This document shows, one piece after another, positions 34,301 to 45,500 of a stretch of 64,000 bases of DNA. The translations under genes were made by a program, and so were the position numbers. Where the stretch lies: NCBI GenBank assembly GCA_963693315.1, contig OY856186.1, forward strand, positions 234,432,046 to 234,496,045. Direction: 5' to 3'. This stretch comes from Diogma glabrata (Eukaryota; Arthropoda; Insecta; Diptera; Cylindrotomidae). Positions within the stretch are counted from its first letter, which is position 1, and each line of letters opens with the position of its first letter. The notes under the pieces were generated by a model. The model was not told the DNA's origin and made no database searches. It saw only the letters and a list, made by a program, of their open reading frames with translations.

Positions 34301-35044
34301 GGCCCCAAAAATCTTTTAGAGAATGAGTCTGTCAGACTTCTAGGAGTTGAGATTGAAAATAATATGAAGTGGAATTCTCATATTTTTAATCTGGCTAAGA
34401 ATGCTGTTCAAAAGTTAGGATTTTTGGGGCGATGTCGTAAGTTTTTCGATAGCGAACAACTTCTTTTAGTTTATAAATCTTTTATACGTCCCTGCATGGA
34501 ATACTGTTCTCACATATGGGGTGGAGCATACTTGACTAGTCTAAATTACCTTGATTCTGTACAGCGTAGAGCTATTAAACTCATTGGTAACCCAAGTCTT
34601 ACTAACAGTCTTGATTCCTTGCAACACAGAAGAAATGTTGCTGATTTGACTATATTTTATAAATATATTATGGATGAACGAGCTTCTGAAGAGATCAAAT
34701 CGATTTTACCTAAATCAGCAAACCTTTCGCGTCACACCAGAGCAAACGTAGCAGCGCATCCCTTTACAGTTCAAATAATTAGGTGTAGAACTGTAGCCTT
34801 CCAACGTGACTTTTTCAACAGAGTCTCTCATCTTTGGAATGCCTTACCTTCCTGGGTTTTCCCTGATGAATTTAATCCTCAAGGCTTTAAAGTTAACGTT
34901 CATAAATTTCTCAGAGAATCTTAATTTGCATTCCATTCTTATCCCTAGTTGGCATGGTATCTTCGGATATTCAGAGACGTTAATTTATAATTTATTATAA
35001 TTAACACTAAACATGCCTAACTTTAAATAAAAAAAAAAAAAAAA
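31377..35044 (+). mobile_element. LINE-3: apparently full-length LINE, one stop codon
   Basis: Length is 3.67 kb: ~680 bp 5' UTR, one long ORF (32060-34924), a ~100-bp 3' UTR and poly(A) (35028-35044). It lies in the Helentron-like minisatellite; the element's sequence AAATTCCCATGTCCAATTT is split at ATGT, which occurs on both sides (a short duplication). No ORF1 is visible upstream, so this is a single-ORF LINE or its ORF1 has been lost. A TATCTTCGGATATTCAGAGA segment in the 3' UTR is shared with the relic at 16165-16185. Confidence 0.85.
32060..34924 (+). pseudogene. LINE-3 endonuclease-reverse transcriptase, one TAG
   Basis: Endonuclease (residues ~1-230): ISYANIRGLNINLNS, DILFLTETII, HGVCAYIRD, LYRSPNSPENS, IVLGDFNVHNKEW, LLDLFLTNDP, GGSDHNLIS. 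A linker follows, then the RT (~residues 450-720): ATGPDFIPPIILK, PVSKKGSKTDPTNYRPISIL, NERQYGFRKGRATGD, ALDISKAFDKVWHNN, NAGVPQGSALSPTLFLIYIN, HSFADDSTLH. The TAG at 34205-34207 follows LKTIMD, where the related LINE-A copy has TGG (IMDWGLANS). The frame then continues without a break: VRLLGVEIENNMKW, FIRPCMEYCSHIWGG, LDSLQHRRNVADLTIFYKY, HLWNALPSWVFP, to the stop after FLRES. The ATG at 32060 is the first in frame and directly precedes the endonuclease. Confidence 0.88.
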
Positions 35045-35720
35045 TGTCCAATTTCATTTAAAATTACATTTACGTCATAAAAACAGCTACATATTTTTTT
35101 TCCCAAAAAATTGGCTAAAAAATTAAATGAAATCATTTTTTGACACTTGTCATTATTTTTTGACAAACTTATAATGCCATAATTCTCTATAATAATAATA
35201 AAATATCATGTCATACGAACTATTAATTTTATTTTTTTCTAAAAAACTTGGGTAAAAAATAAATAAAAACCTTTCTTTTGACACACTTGACAACATTTTT
35301 CGACAAACTTATAATGCCATAATTCTCAATAATAATAATAAAATTTAATTTCAAACAAACACTTTAATTTTTTTTGCAAAAAATTAGGTAAAAAACTAAA
35401 TAAAAATCTTTTGACATACTTGACAACATTTTTTTGACAAACTTACAATGCCATAATTCTCAATAATAATAATTAAATTTCATTTCAAACACAATTTTAT
35501 TTTTTCCAAAAAATTGGGTAAAAAAATAAATATAAATCTTTCTTTTGACACACTTGACAACACTTTTTTGACAAACTTATAATGCCATAATTCTCAATAA
35601 TAATAATAAAACTTCATTTCAAACAAACAAAATTAATTTTATTTTTTTTCCAAAAAATTAGGTAAAAAAATAAATAAAAATCTTTCTTTTGACACACTTG
35701 ACAACATTTTTTGACAAACT
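35045..35720. repeat. ~140-bp minisatellite, about 4-5 units
   Basis: Continuation of the Helentron-like copy right of LINE-3. CAAACTTATAATGCCATAAT or close variants recur about every 130-140 bp, with CTTTCTTTTGACACACTTGA between them. The order and orientation match the array at 26040-26540. Confidence 0.75.
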
Positions 35721-37417
35721 TATAATGAAATAATCTAGTTTTTGATCTCACATACCAATCCCGACCATCAAGATTTCTCCAAATTTAATGTTCCTACTCG
35801 TAATCACTTAAAATGAACGTTTTTTAAGCCAAAAATATGAACATTTGCTATTTTTGACACACATAATGACTTTTTTGACACACTTTCGGTACAGTTATCG
35901 AACACAGCGTCCTTTCGGACCTGTCTCTTGAGTATACCTATTTTTAGAAAAAAAAATTTTTGAAATCCCTCCAGCGGTTTTCCCTGCAGCGTAGGTAATG
36001 ACGGCCGGCAGACAGACATACATTTTTTTTTTTTGCTTTTTTAGAATCAGGAGGTCCTAAAACGTCGAGAAATGTCAAAAAAAGTGGGGGTAAGAATTTC
36101 ACTTTGAGCTCATGAATGTAATACTTAGGTCTTTCAGACCGAAGTAATATTAATTAAATAGCAACATTACGATTGTTCAACAAATATGCAAAATCGCATA
36201 ATTGCTGTACATTGAAAATGAAAATGAACGATGGGTTTTTCACCATTGATTGTTTTGTAGGGGAATTGATTTGTACTTTAAATTAATTTGATTGGCTTAA
36301 CGAATTTTAAAACAAAATTATTTTAATAACGGTTCATTACGCTCCCTTACAAAAAATAATGAATACATAACATATTTTCTGATAGTTAGAATTGTGTTGT
36401 GAAAAACTCGGTAGAGTGATAATCGAAGTAAAATAATAGTTCGTAATAATAATAGTTTTTATACACTTTTTAATAGTGTTCAACTTAATTTTGTTTTAAA
36501 ATTCGTTAAGCCAATCAAATTAATTTAAAGTACAAATCAATTCCCCTACAAAACAATCAAAGGTGAAAAACCCATCGTTCATTTACATTTTCAATGTACA
36601 GCAATTATGCGATTTTGCATAATTGTTGAACAATCGTAATGTTGCTATTTAATTAATATTTCTATTTCGAAATATTAAATAAACAGCACTAAACGTATAA
36701 GTTTATTCCCCCTGCATTATTTCGTTAAGAAATTGTGAAATTTGGTATAGATTTTTGTAATGGATTTTTATTTTAATATATGTATGATAACGGGTCATTA
36801 CACACCTAAAGGCTCTGATACCTTAATTTGTGCCAAGCACGGATCATTTGTCAAAAACAAATCAATAAGTGACTATTTTGACCATAAATGTCAGGAACCC
36901 TTGTTGGCTGGTCAATCAACTGTTGAAAATTATGATATATAGCAAACAGTTCATCCTGTTTACCAATCTTATCTGTTTTAGAGCTGAAAGTAAGTCATTC
37001 GATATTGTGGACATTAAAGTCACCAAGAACTATAAATTTAGCATTAGGATAATCGTTTAACCTATCTATCTTTTCAGATAGGTCGTGAAATAAATTTATG
37101 CTCTCTGGAGAGTTGGGTGAACGATATAGTCCAAAGACAAACAACGTTTGCTAAGGACAACTAATTTTTAGAGATACCATGTTGTAAAATTTAGTATTTA
37201 ACTCGAAATTTTTAATTCTCACATATGGATGGTATCCCTAACCTAACATACGCACAAACACCATGCTTGAAGTAAAACGATGCTTCAAGGTCATAGTGTA
37301 GGCAAATATATTTATTTTTATCCAGAGCTGCACCTCTTGCACTAATAATTGTTTTCGTCAAAAAAAGGCTTTACACTTTATTATTGTTATTTTACACTAA
37401 ACTAAAGTATTTGATAT

Positions 37418-38325
37418 TTAGTCCAGTAACTTTATACATCACAGTATGCGTCGAATCCGGTAGTTCTGATTTTTTGCAGACTTGTTTATGATGTTTGTCT
37501 AATAAATAATCCAAGTTTGTGACCTCGAGCGCCGAACGCAACTTTGTCAAAAATCGAAAAAACCGCGAAAAAGTCGTTATTTTTTCAAATTTTGGCGATT
37601 ATAACCCTAAAGGACTAGTTTTTTCTTTATACTTTCTTAGGACGGTCTTAAAGTAGATTAAATTGGCTACAATATGATACTAGAACTTTCTCTGTAGACC
37701 CAATAGTTTCCGAGATTAAGCAGTTCAAAGTTTATCATATTTTTCAAAATTCGCAATTTTTTGCAATTCTGTCGTTCTGAATGAATTTTCGAGTGACTAA
37801 AATAATGTCTAAAATATTGCAAAATATTGCGTAATATTGCGGTCAAAAAAATGATAAACTTTGAAAGGCTCAATCTCGGAAACTATTGGGTGCACAGAGA
37901 CAATTCTAGTATCATATTGTAGCAAATTTAGTTTAATTTTTTTCAAAAACTAGTCCTTTAAGGCCATAAACGCCAAAATTTGAAAAAATAACGATTTTTT
38001 CGATTTTGGAGGCTTAATCTCGGAAACTATTGGGTCTACAAAGACAGTTCTAGTATCATATTGTAGCAAATTTAGTCTACTTTAAAACCATCCTAAGAAA
38101 GCATGAAGAAAAACTAGTCCTTTAGGGTTATAATCGCCAAAATTTGTAAAAATAACGATTTTTTCGCGGTTTTTTCGATTTTTGACAAAGTTGCGTTCGG
38201 CGCTCGAGGTCACAAACTTGGATTATTCATTAGGCCAACATCATAAACAAGTCTGCAATAAATCAGAACTACCGGATTTGACGCATACTGCCCCATACTC
38301 TCAGGCGACAAAGTTACTGGACTAA
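37418..38325. mobile_element. Palindromic TIR element, 908 bp
   Basis: The ends TAGTCCAGTAACTTT and AAAGTTACTGGACTA belong to arms of ~310 bp (37418-37725 and about 38010-38325). Shared blocks are CCTCGAGCGCCGAACGCAAC, CCAAGTTTGTGACCTCGAG and CGGAAACTATTGGGTCTAC. ATT flanks both ends; TA is an alternative reading. The centre contains a further forward copy of the CGGAAACTATTGGGT block (about 37870-37990) plus TATTGCAAAATATTGC. So the inner third of the arm exists three times. It is non-coding and probably a MITE. Confidence 0.75.
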
Positions 38326-39842
38326 TTGTTGGATTTTTGTAAATAAACCGAAATAAATGAAGTTTGATCCCATAAAAATATTGAAATTAAATGAACCTTG
38401 ATTTCTGAAGAAATGAAGGTTGATTTAATTTCCATATTTTAATGCGATTTTAATTATTTCAGTATCCCTAATGCATTTAAAACTTAAGAACACAACACAA
38501 TTAACAATTTAATTAGTTATTGTTTTCAAAAATTCACTTTTAAAACACTTTTAATCGCAATCAAAATAACCAAATTTGCAAGGGTTATTAATTAAAACAG
38601 CTGGTTTGAGCTGTCAAAATATTTTCGGGAAAAAACTCTGTACTCACGCCGTTGGTTAATGTTCTTACTTAATTCTTATATTACAGTTTTAATATTAATG
38701 AAATTCAAATTTTAGACATGGAAGAGAATTTTCTTTAAACACTAATGCAAACATTATGCTAATGTTGTATTCAAAACGTCCATATAATTATTTAAATTAA
38801 CGAAAATTAACAGACGATAACTGTCAAATTATAAAACAAACATTTTGACAGCTCATAAATACAAAATTAATCATCGTTCTTCAAACTCAATTACCACTTT
38901 TTCTTTTAGAAAACTTCAAATTTCGAAACGCATATTAATCACTTAAAATGGAAGGATAATAAATTTAGAAACATCTTCTTCTCGTCTTCCGTTCTTTAAT
39001 TCTAGGACTACTATTTTTATTTTTTCTATTTATTTTATTAAAATTTACGAACATAAATTTAATTATTATTCTGTTTTCTTACGTTCCAAAAAAATGGACA
39101 AGAACACAAAATTAATGTTTTTAAAGTTGTTTAGGGAATTGTAAAATAATTCGTAAAATTAAAAACAAACTCATTAAAAATATTCAATCCAAAATATTAT
39201 AATTGCTTTATCAAGGATAATATTCGTTTTATAAAGGATGGAGAAATGGTTGTTTAAAATTGTTATAAATTTGCCAAGACGGTGTCATTTGTTTTTGGTT
39301 TATTTATTCTTCTCAAACTTTATCTTTATTATTTTGAATGTCATTTTTTTTTCAAATATAATAAAAGAATTCTCAAAGGAAAAGAAACGAACACAGAAAC
39401 TGCATAAACATTAATTCGTTTTCACGATTATCAAAGAAAGGAAAACAAAAAACGTTATTATAAAATGAATATTCTGCGCGATTACTTGTGAGAAATATTT
39501 ATAAAAAAAAAGGTCACTCCAAGGTGATAAATGTTACCTTTTTATAGTATTCAAAACAATGAAACAAATACATATTTGATTTGATGGTTCGAGACTTATT
39601 CTGGGCTCTGTACTTTGAAAAAGTAACACAGAGAACCCTTATCGTGACACAACGATTTTCTTGGACACCAGACACTCGGATTATGTTGAAATTTGCTTCT
39701 GTAATCTATTTTCCCAGTCCGAAAATTTAAAAATTCAATTCCATATATCCATTTTAAGAAGACTAAAACGAAGGAAAGTTTGTTTGTGGATGTCGATGTA
39801 TGACACTTATAGGGTAAGAAATCACAAAATTTCAAAATAAAA
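38326..39842. other. AT-rich, no supported gene
   Basis: I recognise no domain or repeat family. A hairpin GGGCTCTGT / ACAGAGAACCC lies at about 39600-39640. A minus-strand frame (39596-39877) crosses into the adjoining Helentron-like copy and is therefore unlikely to be a real gene. Confidence 0.25.
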
Positions 39843-41026
39843 TACTTCGAGTTAAAAGACCTAAGTATTACACTCACGAGCCAAAAGCGAAATTCTTATC
39901 CCCATTTGTATTGGCATTTCTCGACGTTTTTGGACCTACTAATTCTAAAATAATGTGTGTTTCTCTGCAGGCCGTCACAACAGTCGTTACAAAGAAAATC
40001 GCTGGAGCGATTTCAAAAATTTTTGTTTCTAAAAATATGTTAGCCTAATGGTAAGAGCCAAAAGGACGATGTGTTCGATAACTGTACCGAAAGTGTGCCA
40101 AAAAATCGTTAAGTGGTGTCAAAACAAGAAATTTGCATAATTTTTGCTTGAAAAACGTTCATTTTAAGTGATAACGAGTAGTAATATTGAATGTGGAGAA
40201 ATCTTGATGGTCGGCATTGGTATGTAAGACCAGGAGCTTGATTATTGTATTATAAGTGTGTCAAAAAAATGCAGTTAAGTTTGTCAAAAGAATGATTTTC
40301 ACTTATTTTTTAACCAAGTTTTTTAAGAAACATAAAATGGTAAACATTTTCGATTAGAACATTTTTGAAATAATATTAATTATTTGTATGACATGAAATG
40401 TAATTGAACATGAAATTAGATATGTTGGTTCTATTCAGCTTCCACTCCTTCCAACTTATAGAAACAGTTTGAAAATATCAAGTAGTTGCAGATTAAATGT
40501 CGTTTTTTTAACGAAAATTGTAATTATTAGGGAGATGTTTCTTGAGTAATTTTTTGTGTGATTCTAGATTCCCCGACTTCTGAATAACAATACAGTTGGA
40601 AACTAAGTTTGAATTTTTGATTTTGTTATAATATTTGGAATATTTTTAGAATCTTGCATAAGTTTAAATTTTTGATTTTATTATAATTTTTGCAATATTT
40701 TTGGAATCTTGAAAAAAGTTTGAATTTTTGATTTTGTTATAATTTTTGCAATTTTTAAGAATTTTGGAAAAAGTTTAAATTTTCGGTTTTGTAATAATTT
40801 TTTGAAATCAATTCAATCTATTTAATAAATAATAGGTTGTTTGTTTTCGAAAAGTTAAAATTAGAGGTTTTTGAGTAGTCTTTATTATGTCTGTTGTAAT
40901 TTTTCCGGCAACGTATTGATATTTCGTGTTAGTTTTGTAATAAACTTCTAAACAGAGGAAAAATTCTTGTGCTTTTAGAAATAATTTTTTGTTTAATATG
41001 AATAGCTGCCCAAAACTAAAAACAAT

Positions 41027-42514
41027 CCGACTAACATTCTGTGCACGGTGCACGAGTCTATGCACATTTCGTGCACATTTTTATTTCACTAATTTTTAAG
41101 ATTTTTTAAATATTTTTGTGTATATGTATTTTAAATTAAGTTGAAGTTTAAAAGTGTTTGAGTGCTAACTTCATACCTGCTTTTATTTTAAGATTTTTTA
41201 TTCATGTAAACCGTGTCTACAAAATGTGCATACAACTTTCATATATAATATCACGAGTCGTCAAATAATAGTCGATTATTTTTCATAATCATTATCACGA
41301 ATGTCATTTGAGGTCCCGAGTGCACGAGTGCACGAGGGAAATTTTAAACCTCAAATTGCATGAGTGGTAGTGTTGAAAAATAATCGACTAATAATTTGAT
41401 GACGAGTTGTATTTAGCAGACAATTTAACGAACAGAAATAGTAACATTATTTCATACAACATAATCCTTTGTTATCAAGCAAAATTAAATATTATTTCAT
41501 CTTAGTAGGCGCATAAATGTTATAAATTTGTAATTTATTTTTGACAAATAAACATAAGCATGCAATCATTTATGAATGAAAACGGACATTTTTATTATTT
41601 GCAAATTGCATTTGTATATAATTGTGTATTATTGAATAATTTGTAGAAAAAATTTTATTTAGAAACTAATAATTATCTTTTAAACAAAATTATAAATAAA
41701 AAAAATTATCTCGTTAAGCAAAAAAAATTATCTCCATATCTCTAGTTTTAAATTAATATATTAAGTAGGCCGAAAATAGTCACTATAATTCGCTGTTCCT
41801 TCCCACCAGAGAAAAATAATCGATATAATTCGTTTTGATTTGTTAAAAAATAGTAAATGAAGCGTTTTTATTAGACTTTAACGAAACTTTATTTAGTGAG
41901 TTGAATTATCATTAATATTTGATGTTTTTAAGTCTAGGATTTTCTAATACGTTGTGAATTTTTCCTATACGAATATTTTTTAAATGTCATTGCGAAAAAT
42001 GAAGATTGCGGTCGTTTTTTGAAATTGTAAATTGAAAATGTATGTGTGTGATTGCATTTCTAAATGAGGCATCCATTTTTTTCGATACAATTTAAATGAA
42101 AAAAAAATCAGATTTCAAAAAATTTAAGAATTTGGCATACATAAACAAATAATATTAATTTTTCATAATTTTCTGAATAATATAAAAAAATAAATTTAAA
42201 CATTAGTAAGCCTTTGATGTCGGCTTACAAAGGGACAAACAAAAAATATTAAATAAACATATGACACAATTTGTTTGTAAATAATAAATTTTTTGGTTAT
42301 TTTTTTTCTTTAACCAAAAAATGTATTATTTACAAAACTAATACAATCCAAATATCATATCATATATTTAATAATTTTTTTGAATCACTAAAATTAATTA
42401 TCAACAAACGGGCAATGACATGTGTTATATGAACCATTTTGTGCACGGGGATTTTATAACATGCACAATTACTGTACATTACAGGCATTTTTTTTTTCAA
42501 AATTGTTTTACGGG
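41027..42514. mobile_element. GTGCAC-rich insertion, 1.49 kb
   Basis: It interrupts the Helentron-like sequence between ACAAT (41026) and ATCCTCATAAAAG (42518), with AAT on both sides. Both ends carry several GTGCAC motifs (TGTGCACGGTGCACGAG left; TTTTGTGCACGGGG, CATGCACAA right). An inner inverted repeat (ATAGTCGATTATTTTTCA / TGAAAAATAATCGACTA) lies at 41265-41400 around a GTGCACGAGTGCACGAG core. The outermost TIR is at best CCCG-like. No coding sequence is present. Confidence 0.5.
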
Positions 42515-42579
42515 AATATCCTCATAAAAGCGTTTTGACGAAAACTATATAAAAATCCTTAACCCAAACCGAAGTCGTG

Positions 42580-45500
42580 CACTGAAAGAAAAGATTGCTC
42601 AATTCAAGTATAATAGGTATAAGATTATGCATAATAGTTGCTTAAATGTGTGCTAAGCATAACTATTCTCAACTTATTCTCATTTGAAGAATAAGACGCT
42701 AATAATTTGTTAATTTTTAAAATTCTAAAATTGAGAATATACAACATGATTCAAGTACATACAGTTGCTTGTTTAAAGTATATTATTCTCAATATGATAA
42801 ATCTTTGATTTATAAAATCATAAACCGTTTACAAAACTATACTCCATTTGAGAATATATTTAATATTTTTAAGAATACTTGATTCAATGTGAATTAAAAA
42901 CTATTAATCTTTTTTGAGTTTTAAACTCATTTTGAGAAAAAGTATACTAAGTACTAGAATATCCTTCGATGAAATTTGTTAGACTTTGACTAAATTAAAT
43001 TCATTTTGTGAATATCTTATCTATTTTCAAGAATAAAATATTGCAAAATATTCTTAAAACAAGTACAATAATTCTCAAGTTGAACCATTTATTGATCAGC
43101 TGGCGCAAGATTTAAGTGAAAAATGCATCGGTTGAGAAAACGTGCAACGATCTTTAGTAATCTTTGAATATGAATTGATACTATTATGCTTAAATTGAGA
43201 TAATAATGCTTGCTTGATATGTTCTTCTTGTTGTATTAGTAATCAAATTTATATATTTTAAAGAATGCAGTTCTTTTTGATAAGGATTTGGTATTATTTT
43301 AAAATGCAAACAAAATTAAATAAGAAATTAAAACACATAATTTTATTTAATATTATTTTACACTTTATTCACAAATATGGTTTTTTTTTATATGAAGAAA
43401 TTACATTCATTAGTAAATATTTTATATTTGAATTAACTAACTAGTTATTGTCTATTTATAAATACACAAACCAAAGAATATGTCGTTCAAATAAATTAAT
43501 AGGTAAAACTAACCAAATAAACTTGAAGCGAAATAACTTTACTTTAACCCTATTTAAACAATTTAAACAATTTAAAATGCAACCCTAACATTTAAATTAT
43601 TCCATTTTTGAATATTTGAATTAAATTTAAATAAAAATTAAAACAATTTAAAAATTTTGCATTATTAAAATGAAAAATTATAGAGCACAAGTATATAAAA
43701 AAAGCTAAATTATAAATAATATTATCAAATTTACCATATTTCCAATTCTGTTAACCTTGTTTATTTTAGTTTCGATGCAATTAAATTGTGGCTGCTAATT
43801 TCTAAGATCCATGATGAAATCGATTTTTATCAGGAGGTTCCCAATTACGATTTTGTCCTCAGTAGCCCTAAATAGCAGTGTAATTGCGTTGTGCAATGAT
43901 TTAAGCACTTGTATGTTTTTAATCTAGAAAATAAGAAAATGTTTTTGCATTAATATAATGTTATTTATATAAAATAAATATTCGTAACTAATCAATTTAT
44001 CCGGTGTTTTCTTTGAAAGATTTTTTTAGCATTTAGATGTTTAACATGATTTTATAAAACTTGATTGACTCCGTTTAGACTTTTGCATAAAAAAACAAAT
44101 TGTTTAACTCGCTTAGAAATGCTGGCACCCTACATCATATAATCAACCTACAATAAATAAAATTTTTTATAAAAACTCAATCACGTGTTTTAAAATAAAA
44201 ACAATTTTAAGGAAACAGTTACAATAAAGCATAACATAAACACTTGCTTTAAGCTAAATAAAATTCCTGTCGAGGTACTACAAATGATATGTTTGAAATA
44301 GAAAAAATAAATTTAAATATATTAATATTAAGATTATTAGCCAGTGTTAATTTCATGATGTTTCCCAACTAGGCGACCGAGGCGAAAACCAAATCAATTC
44401 GCTTTTAATTGTTGACTTGGAATAAAAAATCGTGTTAATGATAATACCATTTTTCATATAAAATCAAAAATCTTTTCAATTTATTTATACTAATTTGAAA
44501 AAAAAAAAAACACTTAGAAAAACAATTAAGAAAGTACCATTAATTTATGCGCACTTCAATGAGGTTTCCTGAGTGCCACGTTTGAAAAAATTTACAACTA
44601 ACACTGATTAATTAATATCACAATGTAAAGGTAAAATATGTTAATGAAATATGATAATAATCATGACACTATTTACATACCGTAAATTAAACACACAACA
44701 TATTTCCTCCATATTTTGCACAATAAATAACACTTTTAAGTACACAGTTTATATCACGTTTCGATATCTTAAAATTTAAACTCAAACTAAATCAGAATAA
44801 CGTTAATAATAATACTTTCAATAGCATTTGTAACTAAAATTTTGTATGGTCCTATTACTCCTGTTAACAATATTATTCTCAAAATAAGCAAGAAAAAATC
44901 GTATCAAATAAGTATTATTTTCTCAATTTAAGTAAATCAGTCAAAAACGTGAATGAATCATAAATCTTATTCTCATATTGATCTCAATATACACGAATCA
45001 AGAACAATTTTGCACAATGAATTGCTTATATGAAGAAAAACTATTCAGGAATTATGAATTTCAATTTTTACGGAATGGGATTTTTAAAAAACATTTGTTT
45101 GCTGTTTTAAAATTTGAAAAAACAGCTGGTTTACTGTTTTTCATGTTTTATGAAAGTTTATGGTTAAATTTTAATATAATTTTTTTTTTTATAATGATAT
45201 GTTCAAAGTAAAAGGTCTGATAACGATGTAGTAGAAAGGTGTAAAATTTTGTACAGAAGTTGGCATACACTCAAACTACTTTTCCCATATCCACAGAATC
45301 AAAGAATATTCATAGATTCAAAAATCTTCTATAAATTTTCTCTATGTTTGTCTGTAGTTTAGAGATAGAAAATAGAGAAAATTTAGCCTTTATTAACTTG
45401 AAATTGTCTTATCTAGGAAAGTCTTAGTGATTCATTTTTCTGAAGCAATACATTAAGTTTACTTTGTACAGTTAAAATTCACTTTTTGTTTTAATAATCT

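Larger units (their letters stand above)
28958..36147 (-). mobile_element. Helentron-like copy hosting two LINEs
   Basis: From the left: ATATCAAGACTTCGGTCTGG (3' subterminal repeat; the terminal stem is missing here), the TATAGTTTTCGGC block, minisatellite to 29389, LINE-2, a minisatellite remnant (31273-31376), LINE-3, the ~140-bp array (35045-35720), then the GACGGCCGGCAG block and CTTAGGTCTTTCAGACCGAAGT at the 5' end. The foldback arm reads across the insertion as GAAATAGAAA|TATTAATTAAAT. Hence the insert is exactly 28958-36147 and the uninterrupted element was about 1.6 kb. Confidence 0.8.
28810..36802. mobile_element. Foldback/TIR element inserted in LINE-A, itself split
   Basis: The left end GTAATGACCCGTTATCATAC (28810) and right end GTATGATAACGGGTCATTAC (to 36801) are inverted copies, each the start of a ~320-bp arm. 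The left arm is 28810-28957 plus 36148-36330; the right arm is about 36480-36802. A unique AT-rich centre lies at about 36330-36480. CACCT at 28805-28809 and 36803-36807 is a 4-5-bp target duplication. The LINE reads continuously across (LGGSDHN-type sequence) once the insert is ignored. The Helentron-like copy 28958-36147 sits in the left arm. It is non-coding, so probably a MITE/foldback; superfamily unknown. Confidence 0.8.
26958..37366 (-). pseudogene. LINE-A: old LINE split by nested insertions
   Basis: This minus-strand relic belongs to the LINE-3 family. The 5' piece (36803-37366) reads TIISARGAALDKNKYIC, KHGVCAYVR, YRSPNSPE and the endonuclease motif FIVLGDFNVHN. A short middle piece (28535-28804) reads NIQIPKQFKSNPRRVWDYKA. 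The RT piece (26958-27886) reads VVAKIFEKYVNF, NERQYGFRKGRATGD, ALDISKAFDKVWHNN, LKTIMDWGLANSVEFN and LDSLQHRRNIADL. The stretch with the GVPQGS motif is deleted. Inside it sit element C (27887-28115), family B (28120-28530) and the foldback element (28810-36802). The 3' end is cut by the Helentron-like copy at 26957. Many frameshifts show age. Confidence 0.85.

Noticed and set aside
39596..39877. 93-codon minus frame ending in CYFFKVQSPE considered as a terminal exon
   Set aside because: Runs into the 5' end of the Helentron-like copy and lies over a local hairpin; no splice site found.
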